From Welwitschia mirabilis (Eukaryota > Gnetophyta > Gnetopsida > Welwitschiales): DNA of 64,000 bases. Of this stretch, positions 1 to 9,600 are shown piece after piece. The notes beneath the pieces were generated by a model, which saw only the letters and a program-made list of their open reading frames with translations, did not search any database and had not been told where the DNA came from. The stretch spans positions 293,565,021-293,629,020 of the forward strand of contig JBOZIK010000001.1 in the NCBI GenBank assembly GCA_051453625.1, read 5' to 3'. The position numbers were made by a program, and so were the translations under genes. Within the stretch, counting starts at the first letter, position 1; each line of letters starts with the position of its first letter.

Positions 1-445
1 CTCACCATCTTTTCCTAGCTTCTAATCTTCTCCTTGTTCTTTTTCTTGCGTTCATGTTGCACATGCTTCCACTAGGTTACTGCTAAACTAGAAAGCTTTG
101 TAACTATAATTTTAACTTTTATCTCTTCCACTATTTTAGCAACTTTAAAATATGCATCCATCCTTCTTATCCAATATAATAAAACTTCAGAATTTAAGCT
201 ACCATCATAAGCAGGAACATCAAGACTAACTTTCTTTCTATTTTGGATAAGACCTTTAGAAGTCTGTCCTCCTGGTGTTCTTCCAACTGACCTCTGTTGC
301 TACTAGAAGTCTCTATTGCATATTCTTTATCAGATGCAGAATCCTCTTGTGGTGATGCTTGAGCTACTTCCATAGCCTGAAGGCATTTTTCAATTCATTG
401 TAACATTTCGATGGCTCCAGCCATATCCACGTCTTTGGTATGTGG
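1..445 (-). pseudogene. Ty3/gypsy gag fragment, runs off the left edge
   Basis: Read on the minus strand, this stretch translates to a typical plant gypsy gag N-terminal half: a segment reading DVPAYDGSLNSEVLLYWI (about 250 down to 180), then a charged region and TKLSSLAVT followed by a stop and WKHVQ (about 100 down to 60). Family members have a Trp-Trp at that point, so the stop is a Trp codon changed to TAG. Gag is the structural protein that packages the element RNA. The remainder of gag and all of pol would lie left of position 1. The base composition is less AT-rich than most of the window, which suggests a younger insertion. The assignment to gag is from motif recognition; the clade is not certain. 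Confidence 0.7.
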
Positions 446-624
446 TCTTTCTCCTCGACCATCCCTACCATGTACATTTACCCTTGGTGGTATTTTGTAC
501 TTTAATAATATCTACAATTTGTTTGTTATAGCTTCTCTTCTTTATCGTCTCTCTCCTCTTGGTTTTAATAAATAACAATTCCCCCTCTTTTTTTTTCTAA
601 CTTTTTTTTTTTTCTCACTCTCTC

Positions 625-685
<61 letters not shown>

Positions 686-1423
686 TTCCTTCTTTTTTTT
701 TAAAATATTCCCCCCCTTTCTTTTTTTAAAGATATCTCTCTCTCCTATACTTTTTTTTTAAATACAATAATTTTTTTAACTCTCTTAAATAATACCTCCT
801 ATGTAATAATACTTTCCCAAAAAAAATTAAGAGGAATACATTCACCTTTTCAGCTAATACCAATAGAGCTAAGCAAATAAAAAAATAGTACTTGTAGCAT
901 CTATGCAAGGGAGGCAAATGACATGAACAGAGGTCTGCATCTAACAGCAGCTATTAGAGAAGTGAATGTGGCTACCGTTGTGAGAACTCCAAAAAAAAGG
1001 TCAAGGTCGGCTAAATAGGAATAGAGCAATAGTTTGAAAAACCACGATCCACACGAGAAGCCAAGACAGCTCACAAACAGGTAGAGATTGAGTTTCTGAT
1101 AAGGATACTACGGTGGACTAGAGCGGAGGTAATTTGAGTGCTACATAAGACATCAAAAATCGATGGTCTTAGACGTAGGATCAGAGCACCGAAAAGTAGC
1201 ACTTCTACTTTGCACTTCTCCTTTACATTTCTTTTCTATGCCTGGGTACTGATCGGATCTTCTTATGGATGGCTTACAAAGAGTTTTGCAACAACAGCTT
1301 TCCACTCGAGTCACTATGCAGTAAGAGCTAATCCGATGCTTCTGTCAGAAATGGTATCTGTGTGCTTGTGGTAATCCCCTACCCTTCTGCAAATGTACTA
1401 ATTTTGTGTGCAAATTGAACGAT
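446..1423 (-). other. Untranslated leader between primer site and gag of the minus-strand gypsy element
   Basis: This stretch lies between the primer-binding site (1424-1439) and the gag fragment, where a gypsy leader is expected. It contains a long pyrimidine-rich tract (about 575-745). The plus-strand open frame at 1138-1374 has no recognisable domain and lies antisense to the element, so I treat it as chance. Confidence 0.5.
629..700. repeat. (CT)n microsatellite in a pyrimidine tract
   Basis: Nearly uninterrupted CT dinucleotides from about 631 to 669, with CT/T-rich interruptions to 700, inside a longer T/C-only tract (about 575-745). On the element's own strand it is a GA tract in the 5' leader. 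Confidence 0.95.
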
Positions 1424-1439
1424 CCCACTCTGATACATA
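1424..1439 (-). other. Primer-binding site (initiator Met-tRNA type)
   Basis: The reverse complement is TATGTATCAGAGTGGG, close to the plant LTR-element primer site TGGTATCAGAGC that pairs with the initiator Met-tRNA 3' end. It sits two bases inside the LTR end at 1442, in the right orientation for the minus-strand gag. Confidence 0.75.
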
Positions 1440-1441
1440 AT

Positions 1442-1745
1442 TGACAGGAAGAAGGAAACTCAAGACAGGAGCAGAAAGCTTAGAGAAACATAGAATACTT
1501 CTAAATTGCTTCTTCTTCATGCAACACCAATTACATCTTGCCCATATTTATAGGGTGTTTTTGGCATAGAAATATCCTGATATTTTCATTGCTTAATGAG
1601 GTGGTTGGTGGTTAGAAGTTGGGCGTTACAGAGAAACTTCAATTTGCAGGCACAGTTTCAAAAATGGTGGGCTATTGCAGATAGTTTGACAGAAAACTTA
1701 AATTTTAAGATGTAAATAGTGGAATTTTTTTTAATGTCCACATCA
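1442..1745 (-). repeat. 5' LTR of the minus-strand gypsy element (304 bp)
   Basis: Read on the minus strand the segment begins TGATGTGGAC and ends CTTCCTGTCA, giving the canonical TG...CA ends, and is followed directly by the primer site. A TATA-like CCTATAAATATGGG lies at 1541-1555 in promoter position for this strand. The matching 3' LTR is outside the window, so the limits rest on the TG/CA ends and primer site only. Confidence 0.7.
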
Positions 1746-2558
1746 GTTGAATAAAAAAAAAAAAGAATTTTGCATTCTCAAAACAAACCTTCATTATGAA
1801 GCTTCCATAATTTGTAGAGGAAGAAACATTTCATGACTAAAAATAACATGATTAAATGAAAGATTGCTCTAGCCAAACAATTTCCATAATTAATGCAATC
1901 ATGAAGTAGCAATAAGGTCATCTGAAATAAGATTAAAAAAGAACTCCTTAGCATGATAGCGGGGATACTGTGTGCGTAGTACACCGAGGTGTTTGAGTCT
2001 TTGACACAAGAGAAAGCCTTAGCAGAGAAGACACTAGAAAAAAAGAGATGTTTCTTGTTGGTGATTTCAACACATTTCAGTTTGAAGGCATTACATTTCA
2101 GAAGGCTATGACTGAGGAGAGAGAAAGTAGATCATGAATCGAGTATTTAGTGCTATGAATTTTGGAGGATCACCATAAACTAGCATGATTGAAGTTTCAA
2201 AACCATCAGATACACTATGTAAAGGGTAAGGCCTAAAGAGGAATGACAAAGTCAGAAGTAAGAGTTTGAAAGTAATAAAGATGAACTTGTAGAGAGGATT
2301 TTTATAGGTTACCCTTTCAACTAAATTAGAAAAGAGAATTTTACATGATTCATCACTTTAAGTAGCACGACTTAACCATTTGGCAAATAATTTCTAAGCA
2401 AACAATTTGAGAGTTTATAAGGAGATCTTCTTGGGGATCAATAGGGATACCATGCAATCAATTTGCATATGATTTTTTTCTCCTTCCATTTTCAAAATTG
2501 ATGATTGAAAACTTTAAATTCAAAGTTGATTACATAAAGAAGAAAGATAATTTCAAAG
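1746..2558. other. Stretch with no recognised feature
   Basis: AT-rich spacer between the gypsy LTR and the copia element. It holds short A-runs (about 1756-1767) and no coding trace I recognise. The minus-strand open frame at 1778-1984 shows no domain. Confidence 0.5.
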
Positions 2559-2824
2559 TTGAGTGCTCCAATAGAGCTCAATCAGAAAAAGAGATTATTT
2601 TTATTTTTGAATTATTGAGTAAGAGAGGCCATTATTATATATATGTTCAGCTAAATAGCCAAGAAATCAGCTAGCATAAAAGTAGAAAATACTTAACAAA
2701 CAAGATAACCGTATAGTAAACAAGATTTCTAATATAATATACACACATAATAATAACATTCCAAATTTTATAGTTTTGAAATTAAACACACAAAATATGA
2801 TCACTAACAATGTTATTTGCTTCA
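2559..2824 (-). repeat. 3' LTR of the minus-strand copia element
   Basis: The part from about 2640 to 2824 aligns by eye with 7100-7284, sharing blocks such as agaaaatacttaacaaa and attaaacacacaaaatatga. On the minus strand it starts TGAAGCAAATAAC, as the 5' LTR starts TGAAGTAGTTAA. It seems about 85 bp shorter than the 5' LTR, probably through deletion, and the low-coordinate limit is approximate. Confidence 0.7.
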
Positions 2825-2838
2825 ATTCTCCCAATGAA
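2825..2838 (-). other. Polypurine tract candidate
   Basis: On the minus strand the bases just before the 3' LTR start read TTCATTGGGAGAAT, a decayed purine-rich primer for plus-strand DNA synthesis, in the expected place. Confidence 0.5.
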
Positions 2839-2875
2839 CACTGCTATTATGAGATAAAAAATGTTTGACAATTTC

Positions 2876-3094
2876 TTATTTTTTTGTATGATCTATAAAC
2901 CTACTAGCATACACACCTTTAGTAAAAAGATGAGTAATTTGGTTTTTCATCTTCACTGCTTTAAGAGGAATTTTCCCCTTTAAAACTTTCTCTCTAATGT
3001 CATGATGTTGTACTTTAACATGCTTTGTTATTGCATGAAATATAGGATTTTCTACAAGTTGAATTCTTGATAAGTTATCATAACAAATTGGCAT
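2876..3094 (-). pseudogene. copia RNase H C-terminal fragment
   Basis: An open 72-codon segment shows the conserved end of copia RNase H: a YDNLSRIQLVENPIFHAITKH stretch (family: DN-x-SAI...NP-x-FH-x-RTKH), then HDIREKVLKG, and THLFTKG (family: ADLFTKGL). This enzyme removes RNA from the RNA:DNA hybrid. The segment ends about 50 bp before the LTR, as expected for the pol 3' end. It is the best-kept part of this element, but its upstream frame is broken. Confidence 0.85.
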
Positions 3095-3527
3095 AGAGTA
3101 CTCTCCATTCTACTATAAATACTTTGCTTATTGCATTAGCTAGGTGCATTTTTATGCATCCATTTTTGTTGACCTATATTTGGCTTCTATTTTGAATAAT
3201 GAAACTATGGGTTATCTTTTTCTATGATAGAAAATCACACCAGTGCCTATGCTAAAAATATATCCTATTGTGGATCTTCTTGAAGTAATTCTCTAGCATA
3301 ATCTGCATTATAGTATCCATTTAAAATGAAATCATCTTTATTCTTATATAAAATTCCTAGATTAGATTTTCCTTTAGTGTACCAAAGTATTCAATGAGCT
3401 ACTTTTAGATGGGCTTCCTTGGGTTTTGCATAAACTAACTTATTAAACCAACTGTGAATGCAATATCAAGCCTTGTAATTATCAAATAAACCAAACTTAT
3501 ACTTAATCATTTACATATAATTGGATC

Positions 3528-4320
3528 CTACAAATTTTCTTCTTGATTAGTTGATGACTTGATATTCATGTGTATTGCCATAGTGATTAATTTATTGTTG
3601 TCCATGACAAATCTCTTCAAGAGATCCTCTACATACTTTTTCTTGTATAGAAATAGTCCATCCTTAAATTTATCTACCCCTAAGCTAATAAAACATTCTA
3701 ATTTTTTAAGTTCCTTCATCTTAAATGTGTACATAGATTTTCTTTTATTTGACTATTTTATAGCTCTTAATCTCTAGTAATAATTAAATCATCCACATAT
3801 AAAAGAACAACTAAAACCTTACCATTGTGATTTTTCAAAAATATACTTGAACCCAATGAATCCACTAAATATTCATTTTATAAAAGAAATTTAGTAATCT
3901 TTTCATATCAAGCATGAGGTGCTTTTTTTAATCCATATAGTTCTTTCCTTAGCTTACACACATAATCTTAATTTTTTGGGCATACAAAGCCTTCTAGATT
4001 TTCCATGTATACACCATGATTAATTTCTCTATGAAAAAATGCATTCTTCACATCCATTTCTATTATGAGGTGGATAGTTGTTATTTTTTCAACTAGGTTG
4101 AAGATCTCATCATAATCCAATTCATACTATTGTAAAATGTCCCCTGCTACTAGATGCGATAGTATCATCTGCACATGTCTTTATCTTATATATCCACTTG
4201 CAATACATATTCTTGATGATCTTTTGTATTGAAACTAAATCCCAATTGTAATTTTATTCAATAACATGAATTTATCTTTCATGACTTTTTACTATTCCTC
4301 ATTTTCATAAGATTTACTAT
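3528..4320 (-). pseudogene. copia reverse transcriptase remnant
   Basis: Minus-strand translation gives, in order: CKWIYKIK (about 4205), MDVKNAFFHREINHGVYME (about 4060-4000), EGFVCPKN, KELYGLKKAPHA-stop-YEKI (about 3950-3905; the stop stands where Trp is usual), the catalytic YVDD box in LLYVDDLIIT (YVDD codons at 3788-3799) and the ELKKLECFISLGV...LYKKKYVEDLLKRF segment at 3734-3600. The active-site aspartates are retained, but stops and at least two frame changes inactivate it. Confidence 0.85.
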
Positions 4321-4559
4321 ATGAAGTTAGTTCCATGTCTAAAGTAACATTGACATATCTAGGATTTGGATTTCTTACTTTACATAAACATCTTAGTCCT
4401 TTCTTCATTTCTTGTTTTGATTCTTATAGCTCATCTTCTAATTGACTAGGTTATCAATCCTCAAGTAATTCTTCATGAATTATTAAATTTTAAGGGCGAA
4501 CCAGCTCTACTAGTTAACCATTAGATTCAACTCACTAAAGACCTGTATGTTTAAAATCT

Positions 4560-5265
4560 AAAAGGAAAACTTATGATGACTACCATAATACATTTTCATC
4601 AAATACAATATTCCTACATGTATGAGAATGATTGGTATTAAGATCATAGCATCTCCATCATTTTCTCTCACAATCATATCCCATAAAAATGCAACAAATG
4701 GATTTCTTATCATACTTACTATGAAGATGGCTAGGCACAAAAACATAAACAATAGAACCAAAGACATGAAAATAACTTACAAAAGGTTTAATATTCCATA
4801 ATATTTAAAATGGTGAAACAAAATTAAGCTTTGATTATGGTATGAAATTCACAATATAAAATTGTCTTCATACTTTTTGCTCAAAATCATCCTAAAACAT
4901 TTCTTACATGTAACATACTTCGATAGCTTTCTGTAAGATGTCTATTTTTTCATTCAGCCACATCATTTTTTTTTGGATTCTAAGGCTATGTTAATTATCT
5001 TCTAATCCTATCCCTTCTAAGATAATTTTAGAATTCATGAGATAAGAATTCTCCTCCATTACACATTTGTAGAAATTGAATTTTATTGCCAATTTTTATT
5101 TTAACTTTCTCTTGAAACTAAACAAGATTTTAAAATACTTTTTCTTTTTTAATTTAAAAAAAATAGATAGATACATATGTTGAAAAATTATCAAAGAATA
5201 TTATGATGTATTTCATTCCCACTACAGAGGCTTATTTCATAGGCCCAAATACATATAAATGAATA
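4560..5265 (-). pseudogene. copia integrase remnant
   Basis: Minus-strand translation shows VFGPMK (about 5236-5250), a KYIIIFFDNFSTYV segment, CNGGEF (about 5047-5064), DVAE-stop-KNRHLT (about 4966-4945) and, downstream, LHVFGSIVYVFVPSHLHSK ... RCYD ... NIVFDE (4767-4575). These are landmarks of the copia integrase core and its C-terminal linker. The first two acidic positions have changed (the residue before VFGP is Tyr; Cys replaces Asp before NGGEF); the Glu of VAE remains. An open frame over 4558-4767 is a shifted reading of the same DNA. Confidence 0.8.
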
Positions 5266-6020
5266 CATTTAAGAGATTTGCTTGCTTGAAACTTCAATTC
5301 TATGTATGGTAATTAAATCTTTACCATACTAGAATGCTAGACACACTACATCCTTATAGACTTTTAAGTAGTGTATATTTTAGCATCATGTTTTTTAGTT
5401 CACTATACCCAATGTGTAGCTTTTTTAACAAGTGTTGACTTAGTATATAATAGATAAATTAATTTTAATTTTTGTCCTTTCATAATTAGTGCTTTAGATT
5501 CTTTTAATTATATAATATAATTTTACATTCTTTAGATAAAAAATTATATAATTATGAGATGACATTAATTGAAAAACTAATACTAAGTTCTTTTTCATAC
5601 CTAGTACAGAATATACATCTCACATATAAGCTCTTCATGATGAAATTAAGGTAGAAATTTTGCTTCCCTAATATGAGTGAGTGGCATTCTTACAGTATTG
5701 GCTATGAAAACAACATAATATTAATTATACTTTGACAAGCTAATAAATTTCTTTTCATCTCCTATTATGTCTCTTAAGTAATTATAATACATAATTCAAT
5801 CAAAATTATGATCAATTCCTTTAAGAATTGATGAGGTTGTTAAAGCATATTCCACATCATTAGGTAACTGTTGTAACTACATGGAATCTTTCTCAGTAAT
5901 ACAAAAAGATGCTTTTGCATCTCATTCTTTTTTGCTCTTCTATTATTTAGTTTATATCATTATGTTTCCTTCTAATTAATTTTTTCTTATTTAAGCTAGT
6001 TCTATATTTTTCTAATACTA
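5266..6020 (-). pseudogene. copia gag-integrase spacer (protease region), not resolved
   Basis: The protease and pre-integrase domains should lie here in a copia element. I could not identify the DSG catalytic motif or the pre-integrase HxxLGH motif by eye; the sequence is AT-rich with dense stops. Confidence 0.4.
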
Positions 6021-6700
6021 ATTACGTGCATAGCTATCTTTCTTTCTGCAGTTGAAGCACTTAACATCCTGATGTTTTGTGCTTTTTGCTTGAAGTCATA
6101 CTCCCCTTTACTATGAAGTTTCTTTTCTATAATTGATCTCACTTAGATATTTCTTTCTCCACCTCATATTATTCTTGTCTTTCCATTCAAAAAGAGATTA
6201 TTTTATTTGCTTTAGAGTAGCATTATCTTTTTCTTTAGCTAAAGTTTCTTAACCGGTTAACATATTCTTCAATTGCACTAGTGATGATTGAACCTGTCAT
6301 CATCTAATGGTTATTATGAACTTGTTGTATTCAAGCCTTAAACCACATATGAAAATTCATCTTATTCTTACTTCTTCATACTTTTAATCTAAAACAACTT
6401 GTAAAATATCATTGCAAAGAGTTTTCACCTTCATATAATATTGACTAATTTTCATCATTCCTTGATTTACAAATCTAAGTTCATTCTTTAAAAATTAACT
6501 CCTGCCTCATTTGTCTTAGAAAATAATTTTTTTTATAGTATCCCAAGAATTTCTAGAACTACTAAAATTTCTAATATGCTCGTCTAATTCTTTTTTAATT
6601 ATAGTTTTTAATAGAAACATTACCTTACAAGTTTTTATTTTCCACATTTGTAGTGATACTTTTTCTATTCATGCACTTACTTAATTTCCTCCAACAATCT
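6021..6700 (-). pseudogene. copia gag remnant with zinc-knuckle trace
   Basis: On the minus strand, ELDEHIRNF...SWDTIKKI (about 6600-6530), LKNELRFVNQGMMKISQYY (about 6490-6430), MKVKTLCNDILQVVLD and ICGLRLEYNKFIITI (about 6350-6310) follow the copia gag (UBN2-type) pattern. Further downstream, VKCFNCRKKDSYARN-stop (6075-6021) is a CCHC zinc knuckle whose His and last Cys are lost (Ser and a stop). The region between them is degenerate. Confidence 0.75.
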
Positions 6701-6915
6701 CCTAGAGATCTTACCCTTGTAAATATGAATTAATAAAATCTCACTAATATCCAAAATTATTATAGTTAAGTCTGTCAATCCCCACTATCAAGATCGTAAA
6801 ATATACCATTATGCTTAACATGATAACACTCAAATATTTATATCAAGAAGCTTAATCTTTAGTTGATTAGCTTCATAGGCCTCTCTTCTTAGTTACACAT
6901 AATCTTAGCACTTTT

Positions 6916-6928
6916 GTCTCTAATGCCA
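6916..6928 (-). other. Primer-binding site (initiator Met-tRNA type)
   Basis: The reverse complement reads TGGCATTAGAGAC, near the consensus TGGTATCAGAGCC, and lies four bases inside the 5' LTR end (6933). Confidence 0.65.
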
Positions 6929-6932
6929 CTAA

Positions 6933-7284
6933 TGTGAGTGCTATAATCTATAAGTTAATAATTTTTATTATGATGTATGTATTTATAGTTGAAAATTCAA
7001 CAAATAAAAATATTTGAAGCAACAACTAACTCTTTAATAGGGAAGTGGGCTCCCTTCCATAATATTATTATGCACACAGAAATAGGCAAATTACATTCTT
7101 ATATATATGTTTAGCCAACATAGAGAACATGTCAACTAGCATAAAACTAGAAAATACTTAACAAAATAGATAACTACATAGCAAATAAGATTCCTAATAT
7201 AGATACATAATAATATCATTTCAAATTTTATAGTTCTATAATTAAACACACAAAATATGAACATTGATAATTTTAACTACTTCA
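6933..7284 (-). repeat. 5' LTR of the minus-strand copia element
   Basis: On the minus strand it starts TGAAGTAGTTAA and ends GCACTCACA just before the primer site. Its high-coordinate part matches the 3' LTR at 2640-2824. Length is about 352 bp. Confidence 0.7.
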
Positions 7285-7289
7285 TGAAA

Positions 7290-7960
7290 CTACCAAAATA
7301 TTATAAAGGATAAAATATTCCTTAATAAAGGATAATTCCTATAGAGGAATAATCTCTTGGAAGAACAAATTAAAATGTACGGATAGTACTTTAGTAAGGG
7401 GCTTGTATGAAGAATGAAATAACATAATAGATTACTACTCATGAATCTAAGGTTTTTTCAAATTAGATGTGGGGATCATCTTAATTTCTTCTTTATTTAA
7501 AAGGCTTCTAAAAAAACATGTATGAAGTACTAGCTAGTTTAAAAGGATGAGCTTAGAGCCCAATATGTTTTAATGCATTCTCTAAAATTTAATAGAAAAG
7601 CCATTAATGCTAGATGCTTTGTTATTGGTGAGTTAAAAACAAGCCAATTGAAGCTCCTCTAAAGAAATAAAATCATCACAAAGAAGCATGATATTACCAA
7701 ATGCACTAGGAAAGATAAAGTACTATAACTATTCCCAAGCAGTTGCTTATGATTCAAGATTAGGAGGCATTGAGAAAATATTTTAAGAATTCTAGTTAAA
7801 GGCATAATAGATTTTATGATTATCACTGATAAGAAAGCCATTAAGATCTAGAGAATAGATATGTGAGCCAGAGAGAAAAGAGTTATGAAAAAAAGAGAAA
7901 ATATTCTTATCACATCTGTCAAGTGAGAAGTACAAGATTTAAGGAATATTCCATGAACCT
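7290..7960 (-). pseudogene. L1-type LINE reverse-transcriptase N-terminal fragment
   Basis: Minus-strand translation gives IRIFSLFFHNSFLSGSH (about 7905-7855; plant L1 elements have N-T-x-FFH at this place), SLDLNGFLISDNHKIYYAF (about 7845-7795), then ISLEELQLACF-stop-LTNNKASSINGFSIKF (about 7670-7575), matching the conserved region around the DKAPGPDGF motif of plant non-LTR elements. The catalytic FADD box was not found, so the copy is truncated. It abuts the copia 5' LTR on one side and the gypsy RT on the other. Confidence 0.6.
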
Positions 7961-8079
7961 ATTTATTGTAGAAGTGTTATAGCTGACCTTCACTAGAGCA
8001 AAGAGTGGTCTAAAGGAAGATGTTGAAAGGGGAAGTATACAACACAGAAAAGAGATCTCATGCCTATTTTTCAATAGAG

Positions 8080-9020
8080 TTATCTATATTGCTAAAATTA
8101 AAACACTAGTTAAGCATTCTTTAAGGTGATTAAAGGAACATTAATATTTTTCTATCCATTTAAAGTATTTATGTTTTCCCAAAAGACTTATTAAGGGAGG
8201 TTCTATTTGGATAAGTTAAAGATGATAAAGAAATATTCTAAGGATAGTAATATTTATAGGTAATATCTATTTCATAATTTCTCTAACTTTATCTAGATTA
8301 AGGAAAATACCATTCATAACTAGCACATAACTTAAAAAATAAACAGATTCCTTTCAAAAGAAACATTTTTCTATGTTTAAATAAAATTAATGATTCCTTG
8401 AAGTTTGTAATACTATTGTATAGTGTTTCTCATTTTTCATGTAAGATTTAGTTAAAAAAAGAGGATGTCATCAATGAATGCAATAATAAAGAAATCAAGA
8501 TGTGATTAGAAGATGTATGATTTATAATACTAATGAATACTCCATAAGTACTAGTTAAAGTAAAAGAAATGATTGTAAACTCATAATGTCCATATTCCAT
8601 TGTAAAACTAATTTATGAATATATTCTTATTTGATTCAAACTTAATGTTTCTTAGATTTTAAATCAACCATCATAAATGCTTTAGGTTTCTTGAGTTGAT
8701 TACAATATCACTTATTCTTATTAGTATATATTTATTTTTAATTAGATCTTTATTTAGCTATCTATAATTGATTCATAACTTGATAATTTCAACCTTTTCC
8801 TTTACAACTAACATAAGTGCTTCACATTATAATACATTATGATGAATAAAACTTTATTTTTATAGCCCTTTAAGCTAAATTTTTAAGTCCATCATCCTTG
8901 TAGGAGAGACTCTATATCATGCCTTAGAAATTGGATGACCTTCTATAATTGAGTTACCAAAAAAAAAGCTTCCTAAAGAGGTGGTATTCTCATAAGTTTT
9001 GTTGTAAATACATTAAGAAA
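8080..9020 (-). pseudogene. Ty3/gypsy (chromovirus-like) reverse transcriptase remnant
   Basis: Minus-strand landmarks in the right order: RVSPTRMMDLK (about 8910), a degenerate VVKEKVEIIKL then INYR-stop-LNKDLIKNKY (about 8785-8715; family IDYRQLNKxTIKNKYPLP), VDLKSKKH (about 8680-8660; family IDLKSGYHQ), YGHYEF (about 8590), AFIDDILFF (about 8480-8455, catalytic F-I-DD retained), MNGIFLNLDKVREIMK (about 8310-8255) and GKHKYFKWIEKYQCSF...HLKECLTSVLIL (about 8185-8085). Stops and frame changes are frequent. RNase H and integrase are absent: at about 8.0 kb the trace ends against the LINE fragment. Confidence 0.8.
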
Positions 9021-9099
9021 TTCTTAAATTAATACTATACACTTTATAAAAATTTTTTCTTTCTTTACATTGGCTAATTATAATACCTTCTTAAATTTT

Positions 9100-9600
9100 C
9101 CTCTTTATATTCATATTTTTAATTAAAGTATTCATAGTTTAATTGGAACGAATTTAGAAGATTCATCTTTAACCATGATTTTTCATCTTTACTTGATGAT
9201 TTTTATGAGTTATAATTCCTTTATTTTTTATTAACCAATTCATACAACTATAACAATCTTATATTTTTCTAGGTTAACAAAAATAAACTGATATGAAGAT
9301 CTTCTTTACTTAACCTACTAATTTGCTTCAAATATGAATCCATTCATAAGATCTATGCAATTCTCAATTAAAGAAAAATGTGATTTTTCTCATAAAATAA
9401 TCTTATAATATGTGAATAAATGATTTGGTATATAGCTAAATAAGATAATCAACTTTTTATTATTAAGTAAAGCCATACCTTTTATTACTAACTTCTAAAA
9501 CTAGAGTTCTTAATTAGTACTATTTAAAATGATTGTATTTATTATGGGATAGTTTGCAATCCTTGAGGATTTTCTAATTGTTATGTAGAATATCTCTTGA
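9100..9600 (-). pseudogene. Possible protease/RT linker of the same gypsy fragment
   Basis: A segment reading FIFVNLEKYKIVIVV-stop-IG (about 9290-9230) vaguely resembles the protease C-terminal region that precedes RT in gypsy elements (family motif around D-V-I-LGMDWL). The match is weak and position-based. Confidence 0.3.

Larger units (their letters stand above)
2559..7284 (-). mobile_element. Ty1/copia LTR retrotransposon, complete but decayed
   Basis: On the minus strand the order is 5' LTR (6933-7284), primer site (6916-6928), gag with a zinc-knuckle trace (about 6700-6021), integrase (about 5265-4560), reverse transcriptase (about 4320-3530), RNase H (3094-2876), polypurine tract (2825-2838) and 3' LTR (2559-2824). 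Integrase before RT is the copia order. Total length is about 4.7 kb, normal for a compact copia element. All domains carry stops and frame changes. I could not identify a convincing target-site duplication. Confidence 0.85.

Noticed and set aside
1138-1374. 78-codon plus-strand frame with a hydrophobic segment
   Set aside because: It lies antisense in the leader of the minus-strand gypsy element and shows no domain.
4558-4767. Hydrophobic 69-codon minus-strand frame that looks like a membrane protein
   Set aside because: It is a shifted reading of the copia integrase linker, whose true frame reads LHVFGSIVYVFVP...FDENVLW.
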